In this document: positions 26,262 through 33,733 of the stretch, one piece after another
Position numbering within the stretch: position 1 is the first letter of the stretch
Layout of the letters: every line of letters starts with the position of its first letter
Source of the DNA: Hyphomonadaceae bacterium
Lineage (GTDB): Bacteria; Pseudomonadota; Alphaproteobacteria; Caulobacterales; Aquidulcibacteraceae
Assembly (NCBI GenBank): GCA_023384105.1
Contig: JAHDXR010000004.1
Span: 206,608 to 270,607, forward strand
DNA: 64,000 nt
Reading direction: 5' to 3'
The notes under the pieces: model-generated
Database searches by the model: none
What the model was told of the DNA's origin: nothing
What the model saw: only the letters and a program-made list of their open reading frames with translations
Made by a program: the position numbers and the translations under genes

Positions 26262-26299
26262 AAATGAAAAGGCGCGGACCCGGTGGGAGTCCGCGCCTT
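26262..26299 (-). terminator. intrinsic terminator of small-peptide gene 4
   Basis: Stem GGCGCGGAC at 26271-26279 pairs with GTCCGCGCC at 26289-26297; the minus-strand tail is TTTTCATTT. It lies 32 bases downstream of the 26331-26423 gene. Confidence 0.85.
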
Positions 26300-26330
26300 C
26301 CATTAAGACCGTCGCAGGCGGGTTGGGGGA

Positions 26331-26423
26331 TCAGGCGACGATCAAAGCGGCTTGGTTCAGAGCGGCGAACGCGGCCGGGGCGAAGAGAGCCATGGCGGCG
26401 GCGATCGAGAAAAACTTGGTCAT
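26331..26423 (-). CDS. MTK small hydrophobic peptide 4 (30 aa)
   Basis: A 30-residue peptide: MTKFFSIAAAMALFAP, A-F-A at residues 18-20 and the tail ALNQAALIVA. Of the four it looks most like a cleavable Sec signal peptide followed by a free decapeptide. A GGGAGCC ribosome-binding site lies about seven bases upstream. The IS1595-like element is inserted just beyond its upstream box, so that insertion ends the array. Function unknown. Confidence 0.75.
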   Translation of the reverse strand: MTKFFSIAAAMALFAPAAFAALNQAALIVA

Positions 26424-26465
26424 CTGTCGGCTCCCTGGTTGGCGTTGCGGCCTGTCTAGTCTCTT

Positions 26466-26492
26466 GATGCAGCGACCCTACCGGTTGGATGC
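26466..26492 (-). promoter_or_regulatory. bipartite box upstream of small peptide 4
   Basis: Minus-strand GCATCC-N16-GCATC, 43 bases before the start. The transposon boundary is about 15-20 bases further upstream, so the box itself is intact but any upstream activator site may have been separated. Confidence 0.6.
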
Positions 26493-26505
26493 ACGGGGCG
26501 CCGTG

Positions 26506-26513
26506 ACTTGGGT
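26506..26513. repeat. left target-site duplication
   Basis: ACTTGGGT, identical to 30035-30042. It is embedded in a longer direct repeat whose outer bases form a palindrome (CGTGAC...GTCACG), so the true duplication could be up to 16 bases. Confidence 0.6.
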
Positions 26514-26561
26514 CACGATATAGTATTTGACAAACCCAGCCCCAATCCCTAGATTGGCGGC

Positions 26562-27560
26562 ATGTCGAAATCAGTCCTTGGCCAGCCCCATTTCCACGAC
26601 GAAGCGGCGGCCTTTGAATATCTGGAATCCAAGCTTTGGCCGGATGGCCCCGTCTGCCCGAAATGCGGCGGCGAGGGCTATCCGCTCAAAGGCGTGAAGG
26701 ACAAAAAGGGCCGTGAGCGCCTTGGCTTGAAGAAGTGCCGCGCCTGCCGTTCCCAATTCACGCTTCGCATTGGGACCATCTTTGAGGACAGCCACGCGCC
26801 GCTGCATCTGTGGCTGCAAGCGATCGCGCTCATGGCCGCGTCGAAGAAGGGCATTTCCTCAAACCAGCTTTCGCGCGTGCTGGGCGTTCAACTGAAAACC
26901 GCTTGGCACATGAGCCATCGCATCCGCCTCGCCATGGCGCCGGGCGGCAAGCTCCCGCCGATGGGCGGCGAAGGCAAAGTAGTGGAGGTTGACGAGACCT
27001 ATCACGGCAAGGTCGAGAACCCCGCCGAAATGCGCAAGGACGGCAGCGCAGCGCTTATCAAAACCAAGAAGGGCAAGCGCCACGGCCCCGCCAATAAACG
27101 CCCCATCGTGGCGCTGATCGAGCGCGGCGGTTCGGCGCGCACTTTCCACGTTGCCGAGGCCAACACCGTGACCGTTGCACAAATCGTGCGCGAGAACGTG
27201 GACCCCGCCTCTATCATCCACACGGACGGCTCCTCGCTCTACAAGTTCGCAGGCCGCGAGTTTGCCGAGCATAAGAAGGTTGAGCACTCAATGGGCGAGT
27301 ACGTCCGCTTTGAGGAAAACGGCGCGGTCCACAACAATAGCTGCGAGAGCTATTTCAGCGTGTTCAAGCGCGGCATGAAGGGCGTCTATCAACATTGCAG
27401 CGAGAAGCACCTGCATCGCTATCTTGCTGAGTTCGATTATCGGCACAACACGCGTGCCAAGCTTGGCGTCGATGACGTGCAACGCGCCGAAACGCTGATC
27501 TCTCAAGTGGTCGGCAAGCGGCTTTCGTATCGAACAGTTGGTCGGCCCGCCGACGCCTGA
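26562..27560 (+). CDS. IS1595-family transposase (ISXO2-like)
   Basis: A 332-residue transposase. An N-terminal zinc ribbon (C32, C35, C59, C62) is followed by a helix-turn-helix-like segment (ISSNQLSRVLGVQLKTAW). The RNase-H-fold catalytic domain carries D144 in VEVDETY, D222 in IHTDGSS and the HNNSCESYF motif, whose Asn259 or Glu262 completes the triad. The reading frame is complete and all motifs are intact, so the enzyme may be active. It starts about 45 bases inside the left end of the element. Confidence 0.93.
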   Translation: MSKSVLGQPHFHDEAAAFEYLESKLWPDGPVCPKCGGEGYPLKGVKDKKGRERLGLKKCRACRSQFTLRIGTIFEDSHAPLHLWLQAIALMAASKKGISSNQLSRVLGVQLKTAWHMSHRIRLAMAPGGKLPPMGGEGKVVEVDETYHGKVENPAEMRKDGSAALIKTKKGKRHGPANKRPIVALIERGGSARTFHVAEANTVTVAQIVRENVDPASIIHTDGSSLYKFAGREFAEHKKVEHSMGEYVRFEENGAVHNNSCESYFSVFKRGMKGVYQHCSEKHLHRYLAEFDYRHNTRAKLGVDDVQRAETLISQVVGKRLSYRTVGRPADA

Positions 27561-27753
27561 GAAGGTTCGCGCGCGCTGGTTCAGATCCATTCGAGGCGAC
27601 ATTGCGCGCGTCAACGAGCGCGTTGCTTGGATTCACGCGTTAGACCCTTTCCCTATTCGCAACGTCGCGCACCGCAGGCTGCGCGGGTACTTCGCCCGGA
27701 AGCGCGCGCTAGCAGCCCCGGAATTCGCCACTGCGGGGAATGAGGAGTAGGAC

Positions 27754-27832
27754 GGCGCGCGCGGCGCGCAGAAAACTTAACCGGCGCGCGCTATATTTGA
27801 CCGGCGCGCAGAATCCAGGCACGTGGCGCGCG
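27754..27832. repeat. iteron-like GGCGCGC repeats before the ATPase gene
   Basis: GGCGCGC begins at 27763, 27783, 27803 and 27825, with another at 27754. The first three are spaced exactly 20 bases apart, about two helical turns. Two copies extend identically to GGCGCGCAGAA. They fill the leader of the ATPase gene (start 27860). The 27561-27859 gap contains otherwise only a doubtful 70-codon frame. Confidence 0.6.
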
Positions 27833-27859
27833 CCGGGCGACGCCAGTGAGAGGTTAATT

Positions 27860-29083
27860 ATGTTTACCCACCGAGACGAAGTCTTCGTCGCTGGCGGCCA
27901 GCCAACAATCACGTACGTGGACCGAGCGAGCGAGCACATTGAGCGCACCTTTGCCCGCGCTCTGGCGACGCCTAATCAGATTGTCTCGCTTTCCGGCCCT
28001 ACAAAGACGGGCAAGACGGTACTTAGTCGGAAGGTCATCGATTCAAAGCAATACGTCTGGATTGATGGCGGTCAGGTAAAAACGGGCGCCGAGCTTTGGG
28101 CAGAAGTTGCTGGCGAACTAAACCTCGCTTGCGAAGAAGTTCGGCAGGAAACAGACAATACGCAACTAGGCTTGGACGCGAAGATACCACTAATCGCGAC
28201 CGCCAAAGGGTCTAAGCTGTTTCAGGTGGCCGTGTCGGAACGGCGTATCGTTTCCAACATGTCAGCGGCAATTGAGGAGATGTTGAAGCGCCGGATTGTG
28301 TTGGTGATCGACGATTTTCACTACATCGACAAGCCCGTGCGCGTCGAGCTGATGCGCAACATCAAAGGCGCGGTCTTCAACGGACTGAAGGTGCTACTGC
28401 TGTCGGTTACGCATCGCGTCTTTGACGCCATAAAAGACGAGTCTGAGCTTACCGGTCGATTTACGGCCATCTCGCTGCCACACTGGTCGCTCGATGATCT
28501 CCGAAAAATTCCAACAAAGGGGTTCAAGGCGCTGAATGTCTCGGCACCTGACCACCTGCTCGATACCCTCTGCAACGAGGCACAAGAAAACCCCTTCCTG
28601 ATGCAGAAGTTCTGCTGGGAATTGTGCTTTGATCTTGGAATTGAGCGGCAAGCTATCGGCGCGGCGCACCAAGTTCCAGCCACGTTCGACCCGGCTGAGA
28701 TATTTAAGCGCATCGCTAATGATGCCGGTTTGCCAATCTACCAGAAACTCGCCGCTGGGCCACAGAGCAGAAAAGTAAGAGCTAAACGCCCGCTGCGCGC
28801 TGGCGGACAGGTCGATATTTACCAAGCGATCCTTTTGGCGCTGGCCGCCACCGGGCCTAAAGCTGTTGTGCCATATGATGAGTTGCGCGGCGCACTCACT
28901 TCAACTTTGAGCGATATGGTCCCGCAAAAACACGAAATTACGGCCGCGCTGAAACATCTCTCTAAGATTGCGCGGGATATTGGCGCGGAGTCGGCAATTG
29001 ATTGGGACGAAGACAAGCGCGAAGTGAATGTGGCCGATCCGTACTTACGGTTCTTCTTAAAATGGCAATCGGAGGGGCTATGA
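27860..29083 (+). CDS. AAA/STAND-like ATPase, transposon passenger
   Basis: A 407-residue P-loop ATPase with Walker A GPTKTGKT at 46-53 and Walker B IVLVIDDFHYID at about 146-157. A polar helical C-terminal half follows, ending in a winged-helix-like segment (EVNVADPYLRFFLKW). It is the type of ATPase found in mobile-element or defence modules, but no effector domain is fused. The start MFTHRDEV follows GAGAGG. Codon use is less GC-biased than the host genes. It overlaps the next gene by ATGA. Confidence 0.8.
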   Translation: MFTHRDEVFVAGGQPTITYVDRASEHIERTFARALATPNQIVSLSGPTKTGKTVLSRKVIDSKQYVWIDGGQVKTGAELWAEVAGELNLACEEVRQETDNTQLGLDAKIPLIATAKGSKLFQVAVSERRIVSNMSAAIEEMLKRRIVLVIDDFHYIDKPVRVELMRNIKGAVFNGLKVLLLSVTHRVFDAIKDESELTGRFTAISLPHWSLDDLRKIPTKGFKALNVSAPDHLLDTLCNEAQENPFLMQKFCWELCFDLGIERQAIGAAHQVPATFDPAEIFKRIANDAGLPIYQKLAAGPQSRKVRAKRPLRAGGQVDIYQAILLALAATGPKAVVPYDELRGALTSTLSDMVPQKHEITAALKHLSKIARDIGAESAIDWDEDKREVNVADPYLRFFLKWQSEGL

Positions 29084-29262
29084 AGCCGCCAAAGAAACCC
29101 GCCAAGGCCAAGAAGGCCGCGCCTAAGCCTAAGGACACGCGCCCTCAGCGTGAGCGCTTTGAGGAAGCGGCGCGCCAAGCTGGCGTGGATGAAACAGGCG
29201 AAGCATTTGAGCGAGCTATGGAAGTCGTGGCGCCGCCGAAGAAGCCCAAGAGCAGCGCCTAG
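29080..29262 (+). CDS. small Lys/Pro-rich protein coupled to the ATPase
   Basis: A 60-residue protein: a basic, Pro/Lys-rich first third (KKPAKAKKAAPKPK) and a short acidic helix (ERFEEAARQAGVDETGEAF). The ATG lies within the ATPase stop (ATGA) behind GGAGGGG, so translation is coupled. It is probably a partner or adaptor of the ATPase; no function is known to me. Confidence 0.65.
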   Translation: MKPPKKPAKAKKAAPKPKDTRPQRERFEEAARQAGVDETGEAFERAMEVVAPPKKPKSSA

Positions 29263-29960
29263 ACCCCAATCATATTCATTGAGAACCAAGACCCGTACGT
29301 TGGCCTGACGTTGACGGTCAAAATAACGCGCGCGTCGTTATTCCCCGCTCCTTTCTCTCCGGTGGGATCAAGCAATTCGTCAGTCGTCACAGAGACGTGC
29401 GAGATGTGTTTGTCATCATCCAGCAGCGTGTAAATGGGGCAGGTTCTAGCAACATCCTGAGGCAATCCCGCATTGCTGCGCGGGATAGCTAAAGCATCAA
29501 ACAGAGTCTTTATGCGACCGTCTATATCGCCAGATTGCATTATGCCGCCGCGCGCGCCACGTCGCAAAAACAGAACGTCCACGGCGCAGGTAAGGCCGCA
29601 TCCCTCTGTGACCAACGGAGCCCACTTCGTATTGAACATGGGGTAATTGTCCTGCAATAGCTCCATGTATTTTCGAGCGCCTTCTGGCGCTGCGTTCCCG
29701 GCGTACAGGAACGCCTCGTGTGCCTTTTTTAGTGAGGTCTGGTAGCCTAGCGCTATCGCGGCCAGAGACCGATTGAACTTCCACAGCCGGAAAAGCTGCT
29801 CGTGGAAATGCATTCTGATCGTGTGCTTGTGACCCGGGCGAGGATTGTTGTTGCCGCTGCTGAGCAGCTTGCCCTCATACGTCAGCCGAAACTCCATCGC
29901 GCCCTCGTAAGGGTCGGCCTCGGGGTCTGAGATTAGAACCCTACGCTTGCCGCATTGCAT
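29259..29960 (-). CDS. RusA-like protein, transposon passenger
   Basis: A 233-residue protein convergent with the ATPase operon. The core segment DIDGRIKTLFDAL followed by LLDDDKHISHV resembles the acidic motif (D-x-D-x-x-x-K...D-A-L...D-D) of RusA-type Holliday-junction nucleases. The N-terminal half (RPGHKHTIRMHFHEQL) is not RusA-like. An internal ATG at 29897 (MEFRLTYEG), preceded by GAGGG, may be the true start. The assignment is from motif only. Confidence 0.5.
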   Translation of the reverse strand: MQCGKRRVLISDPEADPYEGAMEFRLTYEGKLLSSGNNNPRPGHKHTIRMHFHEQLFRLWKFNRSLAAIALGYQTSLKKAHEAFLYAGNAAPEGARKYMELLQDNYPMFNTKWAPLVTEGCGLTCAVDVLFLRRGARGGIMQSGDIDGRIKTLFDALAIPRSNAGLPQDVARTCPIYTLLDDDKHISHVSVTTDELLDPTGEKGAGNNDARVILTVNVRPTYGSWFSMNMIGV

Positions 29961-30034
29961 GCTTGTAACCCTAGGTCAGGGATACCGCACTTGACCCACC
30001 CATAGCCTCTGGGTTTGCCAAGTGCAATATCGTG

Positions 30035-30042
30035 ACTTGGGT
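30035..30042. repeat. right target-site duplication
   Basis: ACTTGGGT, matching 26506-26513. It lies 21 bases from the stop of the EF-hand gene. Confidence 0.6.
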
Positions 30043-30062
30043 CACGCCCCGCGCGCCCGGCC

Positions 30063-30899
30063 TCAGCGCGGACGCGGCGGCGCGGGTGGAGCGGGGGGCG
30101 CCGGCGGTTCGGGCGGCCGCTCGACGCGGATGCGGCCGTCGCCGTTGGCGTCGGCGGCGTCGAAATAGCGGAGCTGCTGGGCGCGGAACTCCTCGCGCGA
30201 GATGGCGCCGTCGCCGTTCAGGTCGGCCTCCTCCGAATTGGCGATCAGCATCATGAACATCGGTGCGCGCGGCGGGACGGGAGCGGCCGGCGGAACCGGA
30301 GCGATGACGTCGCCCTCGCCATTGGCGCGGATCACCACCACTTGCCGGGACTGGACCCGCTCGGCCTCGTCGGCGGCGCGGCGGGCGCGGCGCTCGGCGT
30401 CGCGGGCAGCGCGTTCGGCTCCGCGGGCGCTGCGTTCGGCGAGGGCTTGGGCGCGCTCGGCCTGCGCCATGGCGCGTTCGATCTGGCGTTCGATCCGGGC
30501 GCGTTCCTCGCCGGTCAGCGCCTCGCCGTCGACGATCACGCGGCGCTCGCCGTTCTCGGTGATGATCTCGACGCGGTGGGCGCCGCGGCCGCTGAGATCC
30601 AGTTCGCTCAGATCGATGTCCGGCAGGTCCGGCAGGTCGATATCCGGGGCGATGGCGCGGACGTGGATCCGGCGGCGGTCCTCGCCGTCGAGGCGGCCGT
30701 CGTCATTGGCGTCCAGATCGTCGAACACGCGCTCGGCCGCGGCGGCGGCTTCGGCGCGCGTCAGCCAGCCGTCGTTGTCGGCGTCGAAGCCGATGTCCGC
30801 GCCGTGGCGGATGAGGGTGCGGGTTTGGCTCGTGGCGTGGGCCGATGCAGCCAGCGTCACCGCCGCCAGCGCGACGCCCAGGGTCAGCGCGAACTTCAT
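30063..30899 (-). CDS. secreted EF-hand protein with coiled coil
   Basis: A 278-residue exported protein with signal peptide MKFALTLGVALAAVTLAASA. Four EF-hand-type loops are visible: FDADNDGWLTRAE, LDANDDGRLDGED, ADLNGDGAISREE and ADANGDGRI. Between the two pairs lies a long Ala/Glu/Arg coiled coil (about 125-195) and a short strand segment VVVIRANGEGDVIAPVP. It probably binds Ca2+ in the periplasm. It is divergent from the two-component genes at 31103-33693, whose kinase has a look-alike periplasmic segment. Confidence 0.85.
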   Translation of the reverse strand: MKFALTLGVALAAVTLAASAHATSQTRTLIRHGADIGFDADNDGWLTRAEAAAAAERVFDDLDANDDGRLDGEDRRRIHVRAIAPDIDLPDLPDIDLSELDLSGRGAHRVEIITENGERRVIVDGEALTGEERARIERQIERAMAQAERAQALAERSARGAERAARDAERRARRAADEAERVQSRQVVVIRANGEGDVIAPVPPAAPVPPRAPMFMMLIANSEEADLNGDGAISREEFRAQQLRYFDAADANGDGRIRVERPPEPPAPPAPPAPPRPR

Positions 30900-31102
30900 G
30901 GTTACTCATCCCTCCATGGCCCGTCCCGGGCTTTCGTGGGCTGGACCATGAGGGGCCGACGTTTCCCGCGTACGTCAGCGCTGAAACATTGCCGAAATAG
31001 AGCGTGCGTATCCCTGCGGCGCGAAAAGACCGAGATTTCCGCTGCTTCCCCGCGATGGGAAGGAGCGCCGGGCTCTAGGGACCTGCGTTGGACCGCCATA
31101 CT

Positions 31103-31822
31103 ATGCTGGCCATGACCGAAGCCGCCCAGCCGCCGCGCGTGCTGATTTGCGATGACGATTCCGCCATCCGCCAGGGGCTGGTGGAGGTGTTCGAGCGGGC
31201 CGGATTCGCCGCCGTTTCCGCCGGCGATGTCGCGGCGATGGAGCGGGAGCTGAACGCGCGCGGCGCCGACCTGATCATCCTCGACCTGATGATGCCCGGC
31301 GAGGACGGGCTCTCGGCCTGCAAGCGGCTTTCGGGCAAGGGCCGGCCGCCGATCATCATGCTGTCGGCGCTGGGCGACGACGCCGACCGCATCGTCGGGC
31401 TCGAGATCGGCGCGGACGATTACCTCGCCAAGCCGTGCAATCCGCGCGAGCTGGTGGCGCGGGCGCGCGCCGTGCTGCGGCGCGGCCGCGACGCCGACCC
31501 CGCCGCCGCCGAAGCGCTGCGCTTCGCCGGCTTCCGGCTCGACATCGCGCGGCGCGAGCTGAACGATCCCGACGGCGTCGTGATCCCGCTTTCGGCCGGC
31601 GAGTTCCGCCTGCTGCGCGCGTTCGTGGAGCGCCCGCAGCGCGTGCTCTCGCGCGAGCAGCTGCTGGACTACGCCTTCGACAACGACGCCGACGTGTTCG
31701 ACCGCGCCGTCGACGTGCAGGTCAGCCGGCTGCGCAAGAAGCTGGAACGGCCGGGCGGCGCCGAGATCATCCGCACCGTGCGCGGCGAAGGCTATCTCTT
31801 CGCCGTGAAGCCGACGTCCTGA
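31103..31822 (+). CDS. OmpR-family response regulator
   Basis: A receiver domain (acidic DDD near the start, phospho-Asp in LIILDLMMPGEDG, Lys in DYLAKPCNP) followed by a winged-helix output domain (LSAGEFRLLRAFVERPQRVLS and the VDVQVSRLRKKLE recognition helix). It is about 237-240 residues long, typical for the family. Several starts (31088, 31103, 31112) are possible and no ribosome-binding site decides. The stop overlaps the kinase start by one base (TGATG), so they are one operon. Confidence 0.92.
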   Translation: MLAMTEAAQPPRVLICDDDSAIRQGLVEVFERAGFAAVSAGDVAAMERELNARGADLIILDLMMPGEDGLSACKRLSGKGRPPIIMLSALGDDADRIVGLEIGADDYLAKPCNPRELVARARAVLRRGRDADPAAAEALRFAGFRLDIARRELNDPDGVVIPLSAGEFRLLRAFVERPQRVLSREQLLDYAFDNDADVFDRAVDVQVSRLRKKLERPGGAEIIRTVRGEGYLFAVKPTS

Positions 31823-33693
31823 TGCGGGCGCGCGCCGGTCTTCCGATCGCGGCCTATCTTGGCATGCTGGCGGCGCTTGCGCTGGCGGCGGCGTTCGTCG
31901 CGACGCTGGCGATCGTCATCTTCCTGCCGCCGCGCCCGCCGGACGTGCTGCGCGCCGACAAGGTGGCCGAGCACTTCCAGGAAGGCTACGACCACATGAC
32001 CGCGCTCGGCAGGCCGATGAACGAGAGCGGCGTTATCTGGGACGTGCGCGCCGAAGCGCCGGCGCAGGCGGACGAGGCGCACAATCTGCGCGTCACTCGG
32101 AACTGGCTCGCGGGGGCGCTGGAGCTGCATCCCGATCAGGTCGTTGCGACGGCGACGCACATCAAAACCGACGATTCGATCGTCTTCCGCGTCGCGGCGG
32201 TCGAGGAGCTTGCGCGCCAGGCGCGCGACAATGTCGACGCCCAGCGCATCGCGGCGGAGATTCAGCGCGCGCACGAGGAAGCGGCCGCGCGCCTGGAGGC
32301 GGCGCGCGAAGCGGCGCAGGAGGCCGCCGAGGCGGCGCGCGAGGCCGAGGATGCGCGCGCGGAGGCCGAGCAGGACCGCGAGCACGCGCGCCTGGAGCGC
32401 CACTGGGAGGCGGAGCGTGCGCGTCTGGAGCAGATGGCGCAGCGCCAGGTGCGGGCGGCGGAACGTCAGGCGCGCGCGGCGGAGCGGCTGGCCGCGCGGA
32501 TCGAGCGCCGGGTGCGGATTCAGAACGGCGAAGTGATCGTGATCAGCGTCCCCGATCCCGACCTGGACATCGATATCGATGTTGACGTCGATCCGCCCGA
32601 GGCGCCGACTCCGCCGGACGTGGCGGCGCCTCTTCCGCCGGCGCCGCCCGTCCCGCGCACTGTGCAGGCCGAGCGCAGCGTTCCGCGCACGCCCCCCGTC
32701 GCGCGCACGCCGCCGGCCGCGCCGGCGGCGCCTGCGCCGCCGGTTTTCGCACCGGCTCCCGCGGGCGTGCTGCTGATCTCGGGCTTCGAGTTCGGCGCGC
32801 AATTGCCGGACGGGCGCTGGCTGGTGATGCGCCAGGGCCGCAACTGGGCGGAGATCGGCTGGATCGCGCGCGCGGCCGGCGTCATCGGCGGCACGCTCTT
32901 GGTGCTTTCGCTGCTGGCGCTGTTGTTCGCGCGCCGCCTGACGCGGCCGATCCGCAGCTTCGCGGACGCCGTGCAGGCCGTCGGCGTCGATCCGCAGAGC
33001 GAGCCGGTTCGCGAGGAGGGGCCGCGCGAGCTGCGCGGCGCCGCGCGCGCGGTGAACTCGATGCAGGCGCGCCTGCGCGCGCTGATCGCGGACCGCACCA
33101 AGACGCTGGCGGCGGTCGCGCATGACATGCGCACGCCGCTGATGCGGCTGCGGCTCGCCGCCGAGAATGCGCCGCCGGAGCAGCGCGAGCGGATGGCGCG
33201 GGAAATCGCCGAGGTCGAAGCGCTGGTCGCGAGCTTCATCGCCTTCGCGCGCGACGATCCGGCGGAAGAGGCGCGGGTGCGGCTCGATCTCTCGGCGCTG
33301 CTGCAGAGCATCGCCGACGATTACAGCGAAGCGGGGCGCAACGTAACGTTCGAGTGCGGCGAGCGCTTCGTCATCACCGGCCAGTCGCTGGGACTGAAGC
33401 GGCTGTTCGCGAACCTTGTCGAGAATGCGCTGAAATACGGCGAGTCCGCGCGTATCAAGGCGCGGCGCGAGGACGGAACCGTCGTCATCGATGTCGAGGA
33501 TGACGGGCCGGGCGTGCCCCCCGAGCAGCGCGAGAAGGTGTTCGAACCGTTCGTGCGGCTCAGCGATGACGGCGCGCGCGGCGCCGGCCTCGGCCTTGCC
33601 GCGGCGCGTTCGATCGCCCGCGCGCACGGCGGCGACATCGCCATCCTCGACCGCAACGACGGCGCGCTGCTGCGCGTGACGCTGCCGGGCTGA
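31822..33693 (+). CDS. sensor histidine kinase with long periplasmic coiled coil
   Basis: A 623-residue kinase. The first helix is at about 8-32 and a very long periplasmic region spans 33-350. That region contains an Ala/Glu/Arg coiled coil (about 135-235), an Asp-rich run (PDPDLDIDIDVDVDPPE) and Pro-rich repeats. The second helix is at about 350-375 and a HAMP domain follows. The catalytic core has the H-box VAHDMRTPL with H434, N-box LVENALKYG and G-boxes DDGPGVP and GAGLGLA. Output goes to the coupled OmpR-family regulator. The divergent EF-hand protein is a candidate partner. Confidence 0.9.
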   Translation: MRARAGLPIAAYLGMLAALALAAAFVATLAIVIFLPPRPPDVLRADKVAEHFQEGYDHMTALGRPMNESGVIWDVRAEAPAQADEAHNLRVTRNWLAGALELHPDQVVATATHIKTDDSIVFRVAAVEELARQARDNVDAQRIAAEIQRAHEEAAARLEAAREAAQEAAEAAREAEDARAEAEQDREHARLERHWEAERARLEQMAQRQVRAAERQARAAERLAARIERRVRIQNGEVIVISVPDPDLDIDIDVDVDPPEAPTPPDVAAPLPPAPPVPRTVQAERSVPRTPPVARTPPAAPAAPAPPVFAPAPAGVLLISGFEFGAQLPDGRWLVMRQGRNWAEIGWIARAAGVIGGTLLVLSLLALLFARRLTRPIRSFADAVQAVGVDPQSEPVREEGPRELRGAARAVNSMQARLRALIADRTKTLAAVAHDMRTPLMRLRLAAENAPPEQRERMAREIAEVEALVASFIAFARDDPAEEARVRLDLSALLQSIADDYSEAGRNVTFECGERFVITGQSLGLKRLFANLVENALKYGESARIKARREDGTVVIDVEDDGPGVPPEQREKVFEPFVRLSDDGARGAGLGLAAARSIARAHGGDIAILDRNDGALLRVTLPG

Positions 33694-33703
33694 AGCGCAA
33701 AAA

Positions 33704-33731
33704 GGACCGCGGGTCTTCAGACCCGCGGTCC
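33704..33731 (-). terminator. intrinsic terminator between convergent genes
   Basis: A perfect 12-base stem (GGACCGCGGGTC / GACCCGCGGTCC) with a four-base loop. On the minus strand it is followed by TTTTT, so it serves the 33734-34429 gene. Related hairpins occur near 43093-43110. Confidence 0.8.
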
Positions 33732-33733
33732 GG

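Larger units (their letters stand above)
26514..30034. mobile_element. IS1595/ISXO2-like transposon with passenger genes
   Basis: Inverted ends match at 18 of 22 positions (26518-26539 against 30009-30030), sharing ATAT at the tip and CAAACCCAG inside. A 16-base direct repeat, CGTGACTTGGGTCACG, flanks them at 26502-26517 and 30031-30046. Taking the 8-base duplication known for this family gives ACTTGGGT as target duplication and extends both ends to CACGATAT. The element carries a transposase, an AAA ATPase, a small basic protein and a RusA-like protein. Its passenger DNA is visibly less GC-rich than the flanks. Confidence 0.85.

Noticed and set aside
25564..26523. Plus-strand open frames across the small-peptide array
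   Set aside because: They have no conserved start or ribosome-binding site, and run through the terminators. The minus-strand frames have aligned starts, stops and tails.
27538..27750. 70-codon frame downstream of the transposase
   Set aside because: It overlaps the transposase end, would need a TTG start without ribosome-binding site and shows no recognisable domain. It could be a decayed passenger remnant.
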